NCBI GenBank assembly: GCA_001421095.1
Contig: LIIK01000019.1
Coordinates: 1 to 43,953 of the forward strand
Origin: Candidatus [Bacteroides] periocalifornicus
Lineage (GTDB): Bacteria > Bacteroidota > Bacteroidia > Bacteroidales > CAJPTX01
Length of the DNA stretch: 43,953 nt
Direction of reading: 5' to 3'
A program made the position numbers and the translations under genes. The stretch's first letter is position 1, and every line of letters begins with the position of its first letter. The notes beneath the pieces were generated by a model. It had not been told where the DNA came from. It ran no database searches and was given only the letters and a program-made list of their open reading frames with translations. Below, one piece after another: positions 26,655-35,845 of this stretch.

Positions 26655-27033
26655 TCGGCACAAAGTCCCAATGGCGCAAAAATGCCCCAGGAGAGCATAA
26701 TGGAATCCTGTGAATCCAACGATTACGCCATGGTTCACACGTAGAAACCCCCAGCCAACCGTAACGCCGCGCACAGCATCGCTACAAAGGCGATAAAGAG
26801 CCTATCCTGAGGGCGAGATGGTATGCGGTGATGCCTGGACCGGCGGGGGAATCTTCGCGTAGGGAGAATACCCGCTGCGCTCTGCACCGCCCGTGCGTGA
26901 TGATTGGAGACCCAAGAGGAAGCCTTTACGTACCGCACCGCGTAGGCAAAACATCGCGCCCCACAGCCAAACACCGTGCTATCCATGCCAATTCCCCGCT
27001 TTACGCATTACATCTCCTCTGTACCACCTCTAT
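26655..27033. other. Gene-free stretch upstream of nusB
   Basis: Part of an 841-bp gap between nusB and the transporter. The ORFs here have no recognisable family pattern and overlap each other on both strands. No tRNA, tmRNA, SRP or RNase P signature was seen. Confidence 0.5.
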
Positions 27034-27141
27034 ACCTTCGCCGTACCATCGCCGTACCTCCTCTAGTGCATGTTCGGGTTTCGCCTTAAGGCGAAATCCG
27101 AAGATGAAGCGGCGCAGGTACGGCGATGGTACGGCGAAGGT
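27034..27141. repeat. Family B 108-bp palindrome
   Basis: An inverted repeat centred between 27087 and 27088 (core CGCCTTAAGGCG). The outer 25 bp arms (27034-27058 and 27117-27141) are perfectly complementary, and the inner 28 bp match at 20 of 28 positions. The core (TTCGG.TTTCGC.TTAAGGCG) is shared with the copy at 43503-43598. It could form a long hairpin in RNA of either strand. Between here and 27369 I see nothing recognisable. Confidence 0.88.
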
Positions 27142-27368
27142 GCGACCCAGATACGGCGTTTACTGAACGGTATTGGTGGCTTGTATCGAAACATCTATTC
27201 CATATAAATGATTGATTTTCAACGTTGCTACCCCATTATAGAGGGGTTCGTAGGCCTGGCTGGTTTCATTCTGCGTATTGCGGCGCCTTGCGGCAACCGA
27301 CGATACGCACAGTGAAGATTCGCACCTCAAGTGTGGGATGGCGGAAACTGTTAGCCCGTGCCCTCCCC

Positions 27369-27413
27369 AAAAAATAAAAAATCCCCGCCCGGCACCAACG
27401 CACCGAGCGGGGA
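27369..27413 (-). terminator. Rho-independent terminator of the POT transporter gene
   Basis: On the minus strand a GC-rich stem (27382-27395 with 27400-27413, seven perfect pairs then wobbles) is followed by TTTTTTATTTTTT. It lies 23 bp past the stop codon. Confidence 0.88.
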
Positions 27414-27435
27414 ATGAGGGGTAGACCCGCAAGAT

Positions 27436-28998
27436 CTACTTGGCGATACGCTCTAGCCAGCGCACCATGCTGAGCATCACAATCATAGATAGCCCGCAAG
27501 CGCACACGAACACCAGCCAGGCTGCCCAGAGCGGCACATGCGTGTAGAGGAGGCCGCCCACGAATAGCAACGAATTACCAACAGCGGTGGCAGCTAGCCA
27601 TGCGCCCTGCATAACGCCCTGTAGATGCGGCGGGGCGACTTTGGATACGAATGCGAGCCCCAGCGGGCTTATAAAGAGCTCAGCCACAGTAAGTATGAAG
27701 TAGAGCCCTACCATAACCCACGGGGTGAGGCGGATGGCATCGATCCCCTCCTTCGTCATGGTGGCCAGCGCCTCCTTGCTCGGCAGGGTCCATGAGAGCA
27801 GCATGAGGAAAAGGTAGGCGCAAGCTGCAATCCCCATGCCTATGGCGATTTTCATAGGGGTGGATATCGCCTTTTTCTTCTTGGCCAGCATCCCGAAGAA
27901 CCACATCACAAGGGGGGTGAGGGTTACCACGAAGAATGGATTGACGCTCTGGAAGATTTCTGCCCCCACAATTTTCGTAAAGCCCAAATCGATGGATATG
28001 GACGATAGGTTCACATAGTCTCGCGCGAAATAGGTGAGGCTATACCCGTTCTGGTGGAATGAGAGCCAGAAGAATATGACAACGCCAAAGACCGCGAAGA
28101 GGGCGAGTATACGCTGGCGGATCTCGTGGGCATCCATCTCAATCTCGGTCCTGCTCGACGTGCTGGTTTTCACGTTCTTGACCGCATTCTTGGCGGCAGG
28201 ATCGGGCAGCACCCTACGGTTCACCCAGAAGATGATAAGCGAAACGAGCATCATGACAATGGCGGCCATGAATGCGTACTGGAATCCCCGGCTAAAGACG
28301 TCGAGGTAGTTGGTGGCAAAACCGCCCAGCTCGCCAGCCGGTGTGCCGCTGATAATGGCTGCATTGGCTGACTCCTGCAGGTTGGCCAGACGCTCTGGCA
28401 GCATCCCGGTTCCCTTCTCCAGGTACTCATGGCACAGCTCTGGGAGCGCGGCATTGTAGCTGAACCCATTGTGCTGCAGCCACCAGTTACGCACCCCTAC
28501 GGCTATGAATGGGGCAAAAAATCCCCCAATATTGATGAACATGTAGAAGATCTGGAATCCAGACTCACGCTTCTCGGCATACTGGTTATTATCGTACATC
28601 TGCCCTACAAGTGCCTGCAGATTCCCCTTGAAGAGCCCGTTGCCAAACGCTATCACCAGCAGCCCAAAACAGGTGAGTGCCAGGTAGGTGAACAGGCTCG
28701 GCACTGGTGTGGGCGTGGGTATCGCGATGAGGAGGTAGCCAATGGCCATAAGCACCAAGCCCCAGAGGATGGTCTGCTTGTAGCGTTTGGTGCGATCGGC
28801 TATGACACCGCCCACCAGCGCCAGCAGGTAGATGGAGGCGTAGAACGCGGAGTAGATGTAACCGGTTTTGGTTTCCGAGAGGCCGAATTTGGCCGAGATG
28901 AAGAGGGTGAGGATGGCCATCATAATGTAGAAGCCAAACCGCTCACCCATGTTCGCCAGCGCAGCTGCCAGCAAGCCTTTAGGTTGATTCTTGAACAT
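27436..28998 (-). CDS. POT/PTR-family (peptide MFS) transporter
   Basis: A 520-aa polytopic inner-membrane protein of the proton-coupled oligopeptide transporter family, which usually imports di- and tripeptides. At the N-terminus NMGERFGFY corresponds to the ExxERFxYY proton-coupling motif, but the first Glu is Asn (residue 16), while Glu19-Arg20 are kept. GNGLFKGNLQ and FYMFINIGGFFAPF are the later signatures, and at least 12 membrane segments are visible. The substrate may be peptides, which would fit the DPP7-like peptidase in this genome, but this subgroup's substrate is not certain. It has its own promoter and terminator. Confidence 0.9.
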   Translation of the reverse strand: MFKNQPKGLLAAALANMGERFGFYIMMAILTLFISAKFGLSETKTGYIYSAFYASIYLLALVGGVIADRTKRYKQTILWGLVLMAIGYLLIAIPTPTPVPSLFTYLALTCFGLLVIAFGNGLFKGNLQALVGQMYDNNQYAEKRESGFQIFYMFINIGGFFAPFIAVGVRNWWLQHNGFSYNAALPELCHEYLEKGTGMLPERLANLQESANAAIISGTPAGELGGFATNYLDVFSRGFQYAFMAAIVMMLVSLIIFWVNRRVLPDPAAKNAVKNVKTSTSSRTEIEMDAHEIRQRILALFAVFGVVIFFWLSFHQNGYSLTYFARDYVNLSSISIDLGFTKIVGAEIFQSVNPFFVVTLTPLVMWFFGMLAKKKKAISTPMKIAIGMGIAACAYLFLMLLSWTLPSKEALATMTKEGIDAIRLTPWVMVGLYFILTVAELFISPLGLAFVSKVAPPHLQGVMQGAWLAATAVGNSLLFVGGLLYTHVPLWAAWLVFVCACGLSMIVMLSMVRWLERIAK

Positions 28999-29068
28999 TG
29001 CGTAGGGTTAATTAATTGAATGTCTCTCTGGCGAGCCTTTCCGCCCTTGCGCTGGCTGCCAGCCGATG

Positions 29069-29100
29069 CAAATTTAGGAAGAATAGCAATACGGGCAAAA
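29069..29100 (-). promoter_or_regulatory. Promoter of the POT transporter gene
   Basis: On the minus strand TTTTG (29096-29100), a 19-nt spacer and TAAATTTG (29069-29076) match the consensus. The predicted leader is about 65 nt. Confidence 0.75.
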
Positions 29101-29110
29101 CGCTATGTGT

Positions 29111-29148
29111 AAAAAAATATCGGCGGGCTACGCTCTAGCCTGCCGATA
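29111..29148 (-). terminator. Rho-independent terminator of the chemotaxis receptor gene
   Basis: On the minus strand a 12-bp stem with one mismatch (TATCGGCAGGCT with AGCCCGCCGATA, 29118-29148) is followed by seven T residues (29111-29117), 28 bp past the stop. Confidence 0.88.
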
Positions 29149-29176
29149 CTCGGTGAAATCCTAGATGCGCCTACGG

Positions 29177-30919
29177 CTACACCCTAAACCAGCCAGCATT
29201 CTCGCGCAGCGAATCGGCCTGGCTGTTGAGCTCCTCCGCGTTGGCCGCGAGCTCTTCGGCTGCGGCGGCATTCTGCTGCACAACGTTGGAAAGCGACTGG
29301 AGCGCCTGGTTGATCTGCGCTATGCCCCCCCGCTGCTCTTGGCTGGCAACGGCTATTTCATGCACTAGCGTCGTGGTCCGCTGCACCTCGGGAAGCACGG
29401 CCTCGATATCATGGGCAGTGCGCTCAGAGGCGGCAAGCGAGGTTTTAGAGAGGGCGACAATCTCAGCGGCAGCGGCCTGCGATCCCTCGGCTAGCTTGCG
29501 GATCTCGGCTGCCACCACGCTAAAACCCCGCCCATACTCTCCAGCACGGGCAGCCTCCACCGCGGCGTTGAGGGCAAGGATGTTCGTCTGGTTGGCTATG
29601 CTGGTCACCACCGCGATCTTCTGCCCTATAGCCTGCACGGCCTGTAGCGATTGCACACCGGCCTCCTGCACCGTCTCCACCATCTGCAAGAGCCTAGTGG
29701 CTATCGCGCCGGTCTGCTGGGCGTTATCATTGCTCTGGTCTATGTGGGTTGCTATCTGCTCCATGGTGCTGCTGACCTCCTCCACACCACTGGCCTGCTC
29801 GCTATTCCCCTCGCTAAGCTGCTGTGCTATATGGCTAAGCTGCGTGCTGGCATCAGACACTCCCTGCGTGCCAATCACGATATTGTTGATGGAGGCACGC
29901 ACGGCATCACGCATCGATTGCGTCATCCGTGAGAGGTCGCCAAATTCATCCTTGTACCGCATGTACTTCCGGTCAATCTTCGTCTGAAAATCACCCTGGG
30001 ATATCGGGCGAATCATGCTAGCCACTGTGATTAGACCCTGCGATATATACTGCGCAAGCGTAATGGCAAAAATAAACGCCAGCACTACAATGAACGATGT
30101 AACGAAAAAGAGCAACCGCTTGATGGTAGTTCCCGTACGGGTTCGCATGGCATCGACAAGGCTGAAAAGGGCGCTGGTCTGCGCGGCTATAGAGTTGCCC
30201 AACTCCGTTTGCTGCGCATCTATCCCCTGGGCCTGCCGTGCAAAGTGGGTGATAGAATCCAACACCCCCACGGTGCTATGAACCAGCGAGATGAGTGGTA
30301 GATTGGAAAGGCTGCTGATCAACTTCTCCGAATCGGCCTCATACCCGTCAAGCAGCCTATCGTCCCGCGTGCCAAGGTATTGCTGCAGGCGGCCCTGGAA
30401 GCTAATTGCCCCATCAGTACCTGCTCCTAGATTCTGGGATTGGGCAACTCGTGTGAAATCTAATAGCTGGTACACAAGCTGTTGAGTCCATTTCATCTGG
30501 GTTGCATCGGCACGTGTCCGCCTATTCTCGAGGTCTATGTACGAATTGCAATCGCCAGCTATAGCCGTGGCCAGCGATGCCTCATGCGTATACGAGTAAT
30601 CATGCAAGAGGTCGGTGAGAGCATCCAAATGCTGGGTAGACTGCCGCAGGAGGGTCTCAACGGAAGAAAGCAGCGCGGTATCGTGCGAATAGGTCTGAAC
30701 CTCTGCCAACCAGCGCGCCCGCAGAAAATCGCCCTCGAAGGTCTGCAGCCTATCGGTAACTTGCGCCACGTACTCGAGGCGAAGGACAAGGATATAGCTC
30801 CAAACGCCATACAGCCCAATGAGTACTGCCATTCCGCAGGCACAGCACAGGAGTTTGGTTTTCGTTTTTAGATCCGCAAGCTTCACGTCTATCCAATTTT
30901 GTGGCCAGCATTCGGCCAT
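29177..30919 (-). CDS. Methyl-accepting chemotaxis protein
   Basis: This 580-aa membrane receptor senses a stimulus outside the cell and signals to a CheA/CheW array. TM1 is at about residues 23-46; a helical extracytoplasmic domain of about 220 residues follows (47-266; no recognised ligand fold, possibly a long helical-bundle sensor). TM2 is at 268-291, a HAMP segment at about 292-345 and the MA signalling coiled coil at 345-575. The conserved hairpin tip NILALNAAVEAARAGEYGRGF (about 446-466, in two parts) is intact. The C-terminus ends GWFRV, with no CheR-tether pentapeptide. No che, flagellar or gliding genes lie in the window, so it is an orphan receptor. It is monocistronic. Confidence 0.95.
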   Translation of the reverse strand: MAECWPQNWIDVKLADLKTKTKLLCCACGMAVLIGLYGVWSYILVLRLEYVAQVTDRLQTFEGDFLRARWLAEVQTYSHDTALLSSVETLLRQSTQHLDALTDLLHDYSYTHEASLATAIAGDCNSYIDLENRRTRADATQMKWTQQLVYQLLDFTRVAQSQNLGAGTDGAISFQGRLQQYLGTRDDRLLDGYEADSEKLISSLSNLPLISLVHSTVGVLDSITHFARQAQGIDAQQTELGNSIAAQTSALFSLVDAMRTRTGTTIKRLLFFVTSFIVVLAFIFAITLAQYISQGLITVASMIRPISQGDFQTKIDRKYMRYKDEFGDLSRMTQSMRDAVRASINNIVIGTQGVSDASTQLSHIAQQLSEGNSEQASGVEEVSSTMEQIATHIDQSNDNAQQTGAIATRLLQMVETVQEAGVQSLQAVQAIGQKIAVVTSIANQTNILALNAAVEAARAGEYGRGFSVVAAEIRKLAEGSQAAAAEIVALSKTSLAASERTAHDIEAVLPEVQRTTTLVHEIAVASQEQRGGIAQINQALQSLSNVVQQNAAAAEELAANAEELNSQADSLRENAGWFRV

Positions 30920-30947
30920 TTACACTGGCATGTTTTAGAATATGCAG

Positions 30948-30974
30948 CAAATATAGCAGTATTCTGAATACCAA
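30948..30974 (-). promoter_or_regulatory. Probable promoter of the chemotaxis receptor gene
   Basis: TATATTTG (30948-30955) on the minus strand matches TAnnTTTG. A TTG (30972-30974) lies 16 nt upstream, slightly short of the usual spacing. The predicted leader is about 20 nt. Confidence 0.55.
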
Positions 30975-31514
30975 GGGCAACAGAGAATGTGAATGCGCGC
31001 ATAATGTGGATAATCGGACAGATAATGTAGGTATAAAAGAGTTCAACGGTAGAAAACCCACACAAAAGAACCCAGGGTGCTGTACATCCTAGGCCGTAAA
31101 TCCACGATTCGTTTAGCCCCCGAAATCCTTCAATATGCCCTCCGAACTCTCTGCGAAAGGCACGCGTACACCCCACTTGTAGAGGTCTTCCCCTCTCTTC
31201 ATGCGGTTAAAACCTTTTCAATCAATACGTTCACTTATCGAATACCGCAGCAACAAGGCTTCTGGCTACGATGTTCGTTCAAAGGAATCGCCTGATTAAA
31301 ACCTATTTATCCACAAGCATGAACTTGCCAACCAAGAGCGCGCCGAAGACGCACAAAAAGGGAAAGTATCGCAAGTAAGGAAAAGAACCCTTCTCAAGAT
31401 TGAACGCACTCGCGAGCCTTTGCAAGGGGCTGAATCCACTTCTAGAATAGCCCTATGCGAGCAACCTCCTTTTCAATTTGCTAGCATAATCGTGTTGTTG
31501 AACACGTACACGCA
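30975..31514. other. Gene-free stretch upstream of the chemotaxis receptor
   Basis: Most of a 733-bp gap. It holds a decayed family A repeat (31190-31262) and a 19-codon Lys/Arg-rich plus-strand ORF (31319-31378) with no other support. No known RNA signature was found; a GGGGCTGA match near 31427 lacks the rest of tmRNA. Confidence 0.45.
31190..31262 (+). repeat. Degenerate family A repeat
   Basis: With small gaps this aligns to the middle of the complete copy: CTCTTC.TGCG, then TTTT..AATCAAT, then a match to (C/A)TCGAA.ACCG(T/C)AG. The hairpin is eroded to CAACAAGGC. The alignment was made by eye and is tentative. Confidence 0.4.
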
Positions 31515-31562
31515 ATAAAAAGGCGAGTGGCAACGCAATTAGCTTACGTCATCAGTCGCCTT
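31515..31562 (-). terminator. Terminator of the giant surface protein gene
   Basis: On the minus strand a stem AAGGCGA/TCGCCTT (31556-31562 with 31520-31526), with weaker inner pairing and a long loop, is followed by TTTTTATT. It lies about 90 bp past the stop codon. Confidence 0.55.
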
Positions 31563-31652
31563 AACTATTTAATAATGCCAGAATTACACAATCTGCATTA
31601 CTGGGTAAATCCTTTGGAGAACTCCCAGTTCCAATTGATGGGAGTGGTGCTG

Positions 31653-34600
31653 CTACTGCCGTTTCACCACGCGCAATGTGGCTTTACGCCCTTGGGCATC
31701 CGTCAGCACGAAGAGGTACAACCCGCTCGGGAGCGCTGGGAGTTCCACTCGAATCTGCTCCTGCTCGGTGGCATTCCCTTCCAGTATCTGCTGCCCAAAC
31801 GTGGTGAGCAGCTGGTAGCGCACCGCAGCACCTGCACCTGTCACCGTGAACCCATCCACCACAGGATTCGGCATGAGTGCCACATTCCCAAAGACATCTT
31901 CAACCCTATCAAACCGGGAATCCACTGGTTCAAATGCTACCAATATTCTCACGGTATCCGTCACTCGATGCTTCTCATTTATCTCCCCAATGGACTCGGT
32001 GGATTTCACGAGCTCAGCACCATTGATCTTAAAGCTCTGCACTCGGTAACCATTATCTGGAGTAGCTCGAACGAACAGCGTACTCCCCTCTGGTAGACTT
32101 TCGCCAGTTGCCAGCACTCTTTGGCCGAACTTTACCTCTAGTCTACCATGCTCGGCATTATCCCAGAGTACAGGCCAACGCTTCCCGCCTGACAGATCGA
32201 ACTCTGCCCACACGGTAAAATGACTCCCTGGCCCCGGATCGGCTGGCACGATATACTCATCATCATGCAGCTGGTGCACGCCCTCAAAGGCATCTCGCAC
32301 CTTCACATACCCAGCGGCCGGCGTTATCGAAACGGTGAATTTGCTTCCAGGCGCTGTGGGGTAGTCTTCACCTATACCTAATGTATGAGGGGGCGACGCG
32401 GTCACATCCGTCATCTCTATCGTGCCGTGCTCCGTCTTACTGATCCTTATGAAACGATCCCCAGGAATCGATTGCGTCTTCACCACCCACACCGTGATTT
32501 TGTACGTGGGAACATCTGGTACTAACAGATCGTAGACATTGGTTGCTCTTCTTAATATCTTGTTTATCTCAGGTTTATCTTTATCAGGGTTATCAGACTT
32601 TACCTCCTCTAGCACTTTCCCATCCACCGTAAAACAGGCGAATTTGTAACCTGGTGCAAGACTGGAGAGTTTCACCCTGAGCCATGCTCCTTTATGTATC
32701 TTTACCTTTGGGGGTAGTCTTAGTGGCGTTCGCCCTGGCAGCAGCCACTCCACGCTAATGGTTGCATTCCCAGGTTCTTTCACCTCAGATTCAAAATTAA
32801 CATTTCCAGTCGAAAATGGCTTTGGGGGAATCTCAAGTTCGTGTATATCCTTTATTAGCGTTATGTAGTAATAGTCCATCTCCTCCTTCACATCATCCTC
32901 TTTCGACCCATTCACCCGTAGCTCCTTTGGAGCCTCATTTGCCGAGAGATTCTTTCGCCGCACGTAGACATGAGTACCACCCGGATATGTGCCCGTTACA
33001 TTAGGATTTAATTCCTGAGCCCCCTCTAGATCGCTCCCAATCCGCACCTCAAGATCCGTATTGGTATACCGCACCGTGAAAGTTCTTTCTACATACTCTG
33101 CCACAATATCCACTATATCACCATGCGGCACAAAATCATATGGCCCAGAGGGATTAGTTGGATTATAGATATTTTCATCGGGCCCATCCTTCCACTTCAC
33201 CGTCAATGACTGGAGAATCCGCTTCGTTGCGCCGTGTGGTTGTTTTAGTACAATACGGATAGTCTCGCCACATTTGATACTCCCCCCCGTTGGGACAGTC
33301 ACCCCATTGTTGCTTGAACCTGTTGGATTGACAAAGACCTCAAGTGAGTACTCGTCTGCTTTCCCAGGATTCCCATTTTGGGTATACTTTATCGTATAGT
33401 ATACAGACTCTACTTCCACCTCCACCTTGGTGATCTCCTTGGTAACCTGGAAGGGGGCATCGGGATCAACCTCCAGCACATCACCCCCCGTTGTTACCTT
33501 CACCTTGCCCTTTATCCTCTTGCACTGCGAAGCTCCATCTAGCTTGACCTTCAGCTTAGATCCTATGCCCACCATTTCGCCAGGCGCCACCTCGGTGTCA
33601 ACATCTGTAGATTTAAGAGTACCATCGCTCCTATACACTGTCCCCTCATGCAGCACGAGCTTCAGTCCTATCTCTTGGCCCTGCGTGTAGTTCACCGCCA
33701 GCTTTATGTCCTCTGTGCTAGTGGTTATTTCCTCCACATTGCCCGTTACCTCGAACTCCACAGGGGCTAGGACAACGGGCTTTGAATTGGAAACACCCGC
33801 TATTTTCCACACGAATCTCTTCACCGAAGGATCCGACGTGCTTAGCCTAAGCTTCGTACCAGCAATGACCTTACTCCCATTCTGCACTGGAATAGGCACT
33901 GATTCTGAGGCCTCAGCAAAGCTCGAACCGTTCCACACCCGACCACTTACAGCCTTCACGTCCACTCCAGCCGCTATCCCGTTCACCCCGTAGATGGCAG
34001 GGGTATACCCCACCGCTATCCCCTTTACTGCCTGGGATATCGTATAGGTAATCGATATAGCCCCACCAGAAAGTGAATATGGGTGAGTCTGGTCATCACC
34101 CGTTATAACTGTTATCTTCTGCACCTGCAGTGGCTCTGGCAATGTGGCCTTTATGGTAAGCACCTCACCATCGTAGACCTCGTCGCCCGAGTTAACAGGG
34201 CCACTCTCACTCGCAACCACCGAGAGCGTGCCATATGTCAATGGCGAGAACTCTACCTTAAACTTCTGCTTAAGCGTGATGAGAAAATCGTCAATATCAT
34301 CCTTGGGGTTGATGGTGAAGAATTCCCCCTCCCGCGCCAGCTCCTGCTGCTCTTTTACCTTATACTTCGCCTCTACCTTTTCTGCCTTACCATTTACCTT
34401 TAGGTACAGCTTGGCATCGCAACCCACCTGCGCACCGTTCGTCACCAGTGTACCGCTGGACGAGTCGATATGGATTTCCTTGATAAGCGGAGCTGAGGTT
34501 GCAGTCCAAGCCACCTTGTACTTCCGCTCGGTCACCACGGGTACAATCTTCGTTATATTAGCAATCACTCCATGTTTCCCATTGCCATCATTATCTAGGG

Positions 34601-35813
34601 AAACTGGATTATCACCGCCATCGCACTTCACTACCACCCCCGTTACACTGGTGCAGCCGCTGGCGTGCTTCAGCTTCGCGTTGATCTTGATCCCAGTCCC
34701 TTCGGGCACGCTGCCGCCTGGGGCGACTCCATGACCTTTGTCGTCGGTAACGGTAATCACAAATTCTCGCCCGCCCTCCGCATAATTGGCATTGTAGTTT
34801 ACCGTGAAATTCCGCAGGCTCCCTCCAATTTTCCGAATCACAGTATTACTACATATCTCGTCGATCCACCAATTGCCTCTACCTGTTACTATTCCTGATG
34901 TTTTCTGTACCCCTTTAACGGTAGGGGAACACGTACTCACGTGTTTAAATTCATAACCTGGCGCATTCGTGTGCTCATAGAGGATATAGGTTCCGCGCCA
35001 CACTTTAAAGCTCTTACCACCAGCAGTTACATTCCAAGAGTCTGGTGGATTTAATTTTTCATGGTCTGCTTTTCCGCTATACGCATCATTTCTATGCTTA
35101 TAGGTCGGGTAGAGTGGAAAAACGCTTCCTAGCGGGCAGTCTGTCCCCCGTGTTACAGTGCAGACCTCTCCTGAATGCTGCTGAAGGGTGAACTTTACTA
35201 CAAGCTCAACGCCTCCTTTACCCTTTAGCTTCTCATTCTCATTAGGATCTTGAAGCTCAGGTATACTCGCCTGATAAAAAATACAAGAATACTTATTTTC
35301 GATATTCACTGAATATGAGATAAGCTCATTCGTTGTAGAACCAGCTTTATACACCAACATCTGAACCCCCACCACAAAATAGGGAGGCTCTCCCTCTATG
35401 GGAGCGGTATACCAATAGTTTTCAACATTGAACTCAAAATCGTGAATATCGGCGAGAGGAACAGGAGCAGGAGGTAGAGGGGGGCCACCAGAACTTGGAT
35501 TCGGCCTGGGGCCACCATTAAACACCCCTATTTCTGGAGTATTATCTTTATAGGGATTTCCACTTTCCCCTGACCAATTTCTGGCAAAGCGAAGAAGAAG
35601 AATCGGCGAACCCGAGGCCGACGCAGTCTTATATTTAAGCTGGTATAGGAATTTCTCTGGCATCTTCGAGGCGGGTATGGTATTCCCCTCCTCGTCCACC
35701 AGCACGACCTTAGCCCCCACGAATTCCGTTGGACTCCCTTGCCCACGGGCTTCCCACGCGCCTAGCAGCAGCGCCATCACCAGCATCAGCAGGATTATCG
35801 TAACCCGTTTCAT
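31653..35813 (-). CDS. Giant multi-repeat surface protein with T9SS type A sorting domain
   Basis: The 1386-aa protein has a signal peptide (about residues 1-25) and an N-terminal region with Cys residues and Pro/Gly-rich stretches (26-330). About ten divergent repeats of 80-100 residues follow (about 335-1297). They share the pattern F.V.(Y/F).....G.L.V......V..G..V..G..L.(I/V)......(Y/K) ending in VNG-like turns, resembling InlB/Flg_new-type bacterial repeats; the clearest are HGTIEMTDV and HGRLEVKFG near 1130 and 1221. The C-terminus (about 1312-1386) is a type A T9SS domain: MPNPVVDGFTV, LPALPSGLYLFVL, TLRVVKRQ. It should cross the outer membrane by the type IX system and be anchored or released. 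Binding or adhesion is a guess. Base composition looks more AT-rich than its neighbours. The start at 35813 is fixed by the signal peptide and promoter. Confidence 0.88.
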   Translation of the reverse strand: MKRVTIILLMLVMALLLGAWEARGQGSPTEFVGAKVVLVDEEGNTIPASKMPEKFLYQLKYKTASASGSPILLLRFARNWSGESGNPYKDNTPEIGVFNGGPRPNPSSGGPPLPPAPVPLADIHDFEFNVENYWYTAPIEGEPPYFVVGVQMLVYKAGSTTNELISYSVNIENKYSCIFYQASIPELQDPNENEKLKGKGGVELVVKFTLQQHSGEVCTVTRGTDCPLGSVFPLYPTYKHRNDAYSGKADHEKLNPPDSWNVTAGGKSFKVWRGTYILYEHTNAPGYEFKHVSTCSPTVKGVQKTSGIVTGRGNWWIDEICSNTVIRKIGGSLRNFTVNYNANYAEGGREFVITVTDDKGHGVAPGGSVPEGTGIKINAKLKHASGCTSVTGVVVKCDGGDNPVSLDNDGNGKHGVIANITKIVPVVTERKYKVAWTATSAPLIKEIHIDSSSGTLVTNGAQVGCDAKLYLKVNGKAEKVEAKYKVKEQQELAREGEFFTINPKDDIDDFLITLKQKFKVEFSPLTYGTLSVVASESGPVNSGDEVYDGEVLTIKATLPEPLQVQKITVITGDDQTHPYSLSGGAISITYTISQAVKGIAVGYTPAIYGVNGIAAGVDVKAVSGRVWNGSSFAEASESVPIPVQNGSKVIAGTKLRLSTSDPSVKRFVWKIAGVSNSKPVVLAPVEFEVTGNVEEITTSTEDIKLAVNYTQGQEIGLKLVLHEGTVYRSDGTLKSTDVDTEVAPGEMVGIGSKLKVKLDGASQCKRIKGKVKVTTGGDVLEVDPDAPFQVTKEITKVEVEVESVYYTIKYTQNGNPGKADEYSLEVFVNPTGSSNNGVTVPTGGSIKCGETIRIVLKQPHGATKRILQSLTVKWKDGPDENIYNPTNPSGPYDFVPHGDIVDIVAEYVERTFTVRYTNTDLEVRIGSDLEGAQELNPNVTGTYPGGTHVYVRRKNLSANEAPKELRVNGSKEDDVKEEMDYYYITLIKDIHELEIPPKPFSTGNVNFESEVKEPGNATISVEWLLPGRTPLRLPPKVKIHKGAWLRVKLSSLAPGYKFACFTVDGKVLEEVKSDNPDKDKPEINKILRRATNVYDLLVPDVPTYKITVWVVKTQSIPGDRFIRISKTEHGTIEMTDVTASPPHTLGIGEDYPTAPGSKFTVSITPAAGYVKVRDAFEGVHQLHDDEYIVPADPGPGSHFTVWAEFDLSGGKRWPVLWDNAEHGRLEVKFGQRVLATGESLPEGSTLFVRATPDNGYRVQSFKINGAELVKSTESIGEINEKHRVTDTVRILVAFEPVDSRFDRVEDVFGNVALMPNPVVDGFTVTGAGAAVRYQLLTTFGQQILEGNATEQEQIRVELPALPSGLYLFVLTDAQGRKATLRVVKRQ

Positions 35814-35845
35814 AGCCTTATTCCCTTTCCCTCCAATACACACCC

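Noticed and set aside
31427..31450. GGGGCTGAATCC sequence resembling the 5' end of tmRNA.
   Set aside because: The following GGATTCGAC, the tag frame and a T-arm with the 3' end are all absent.
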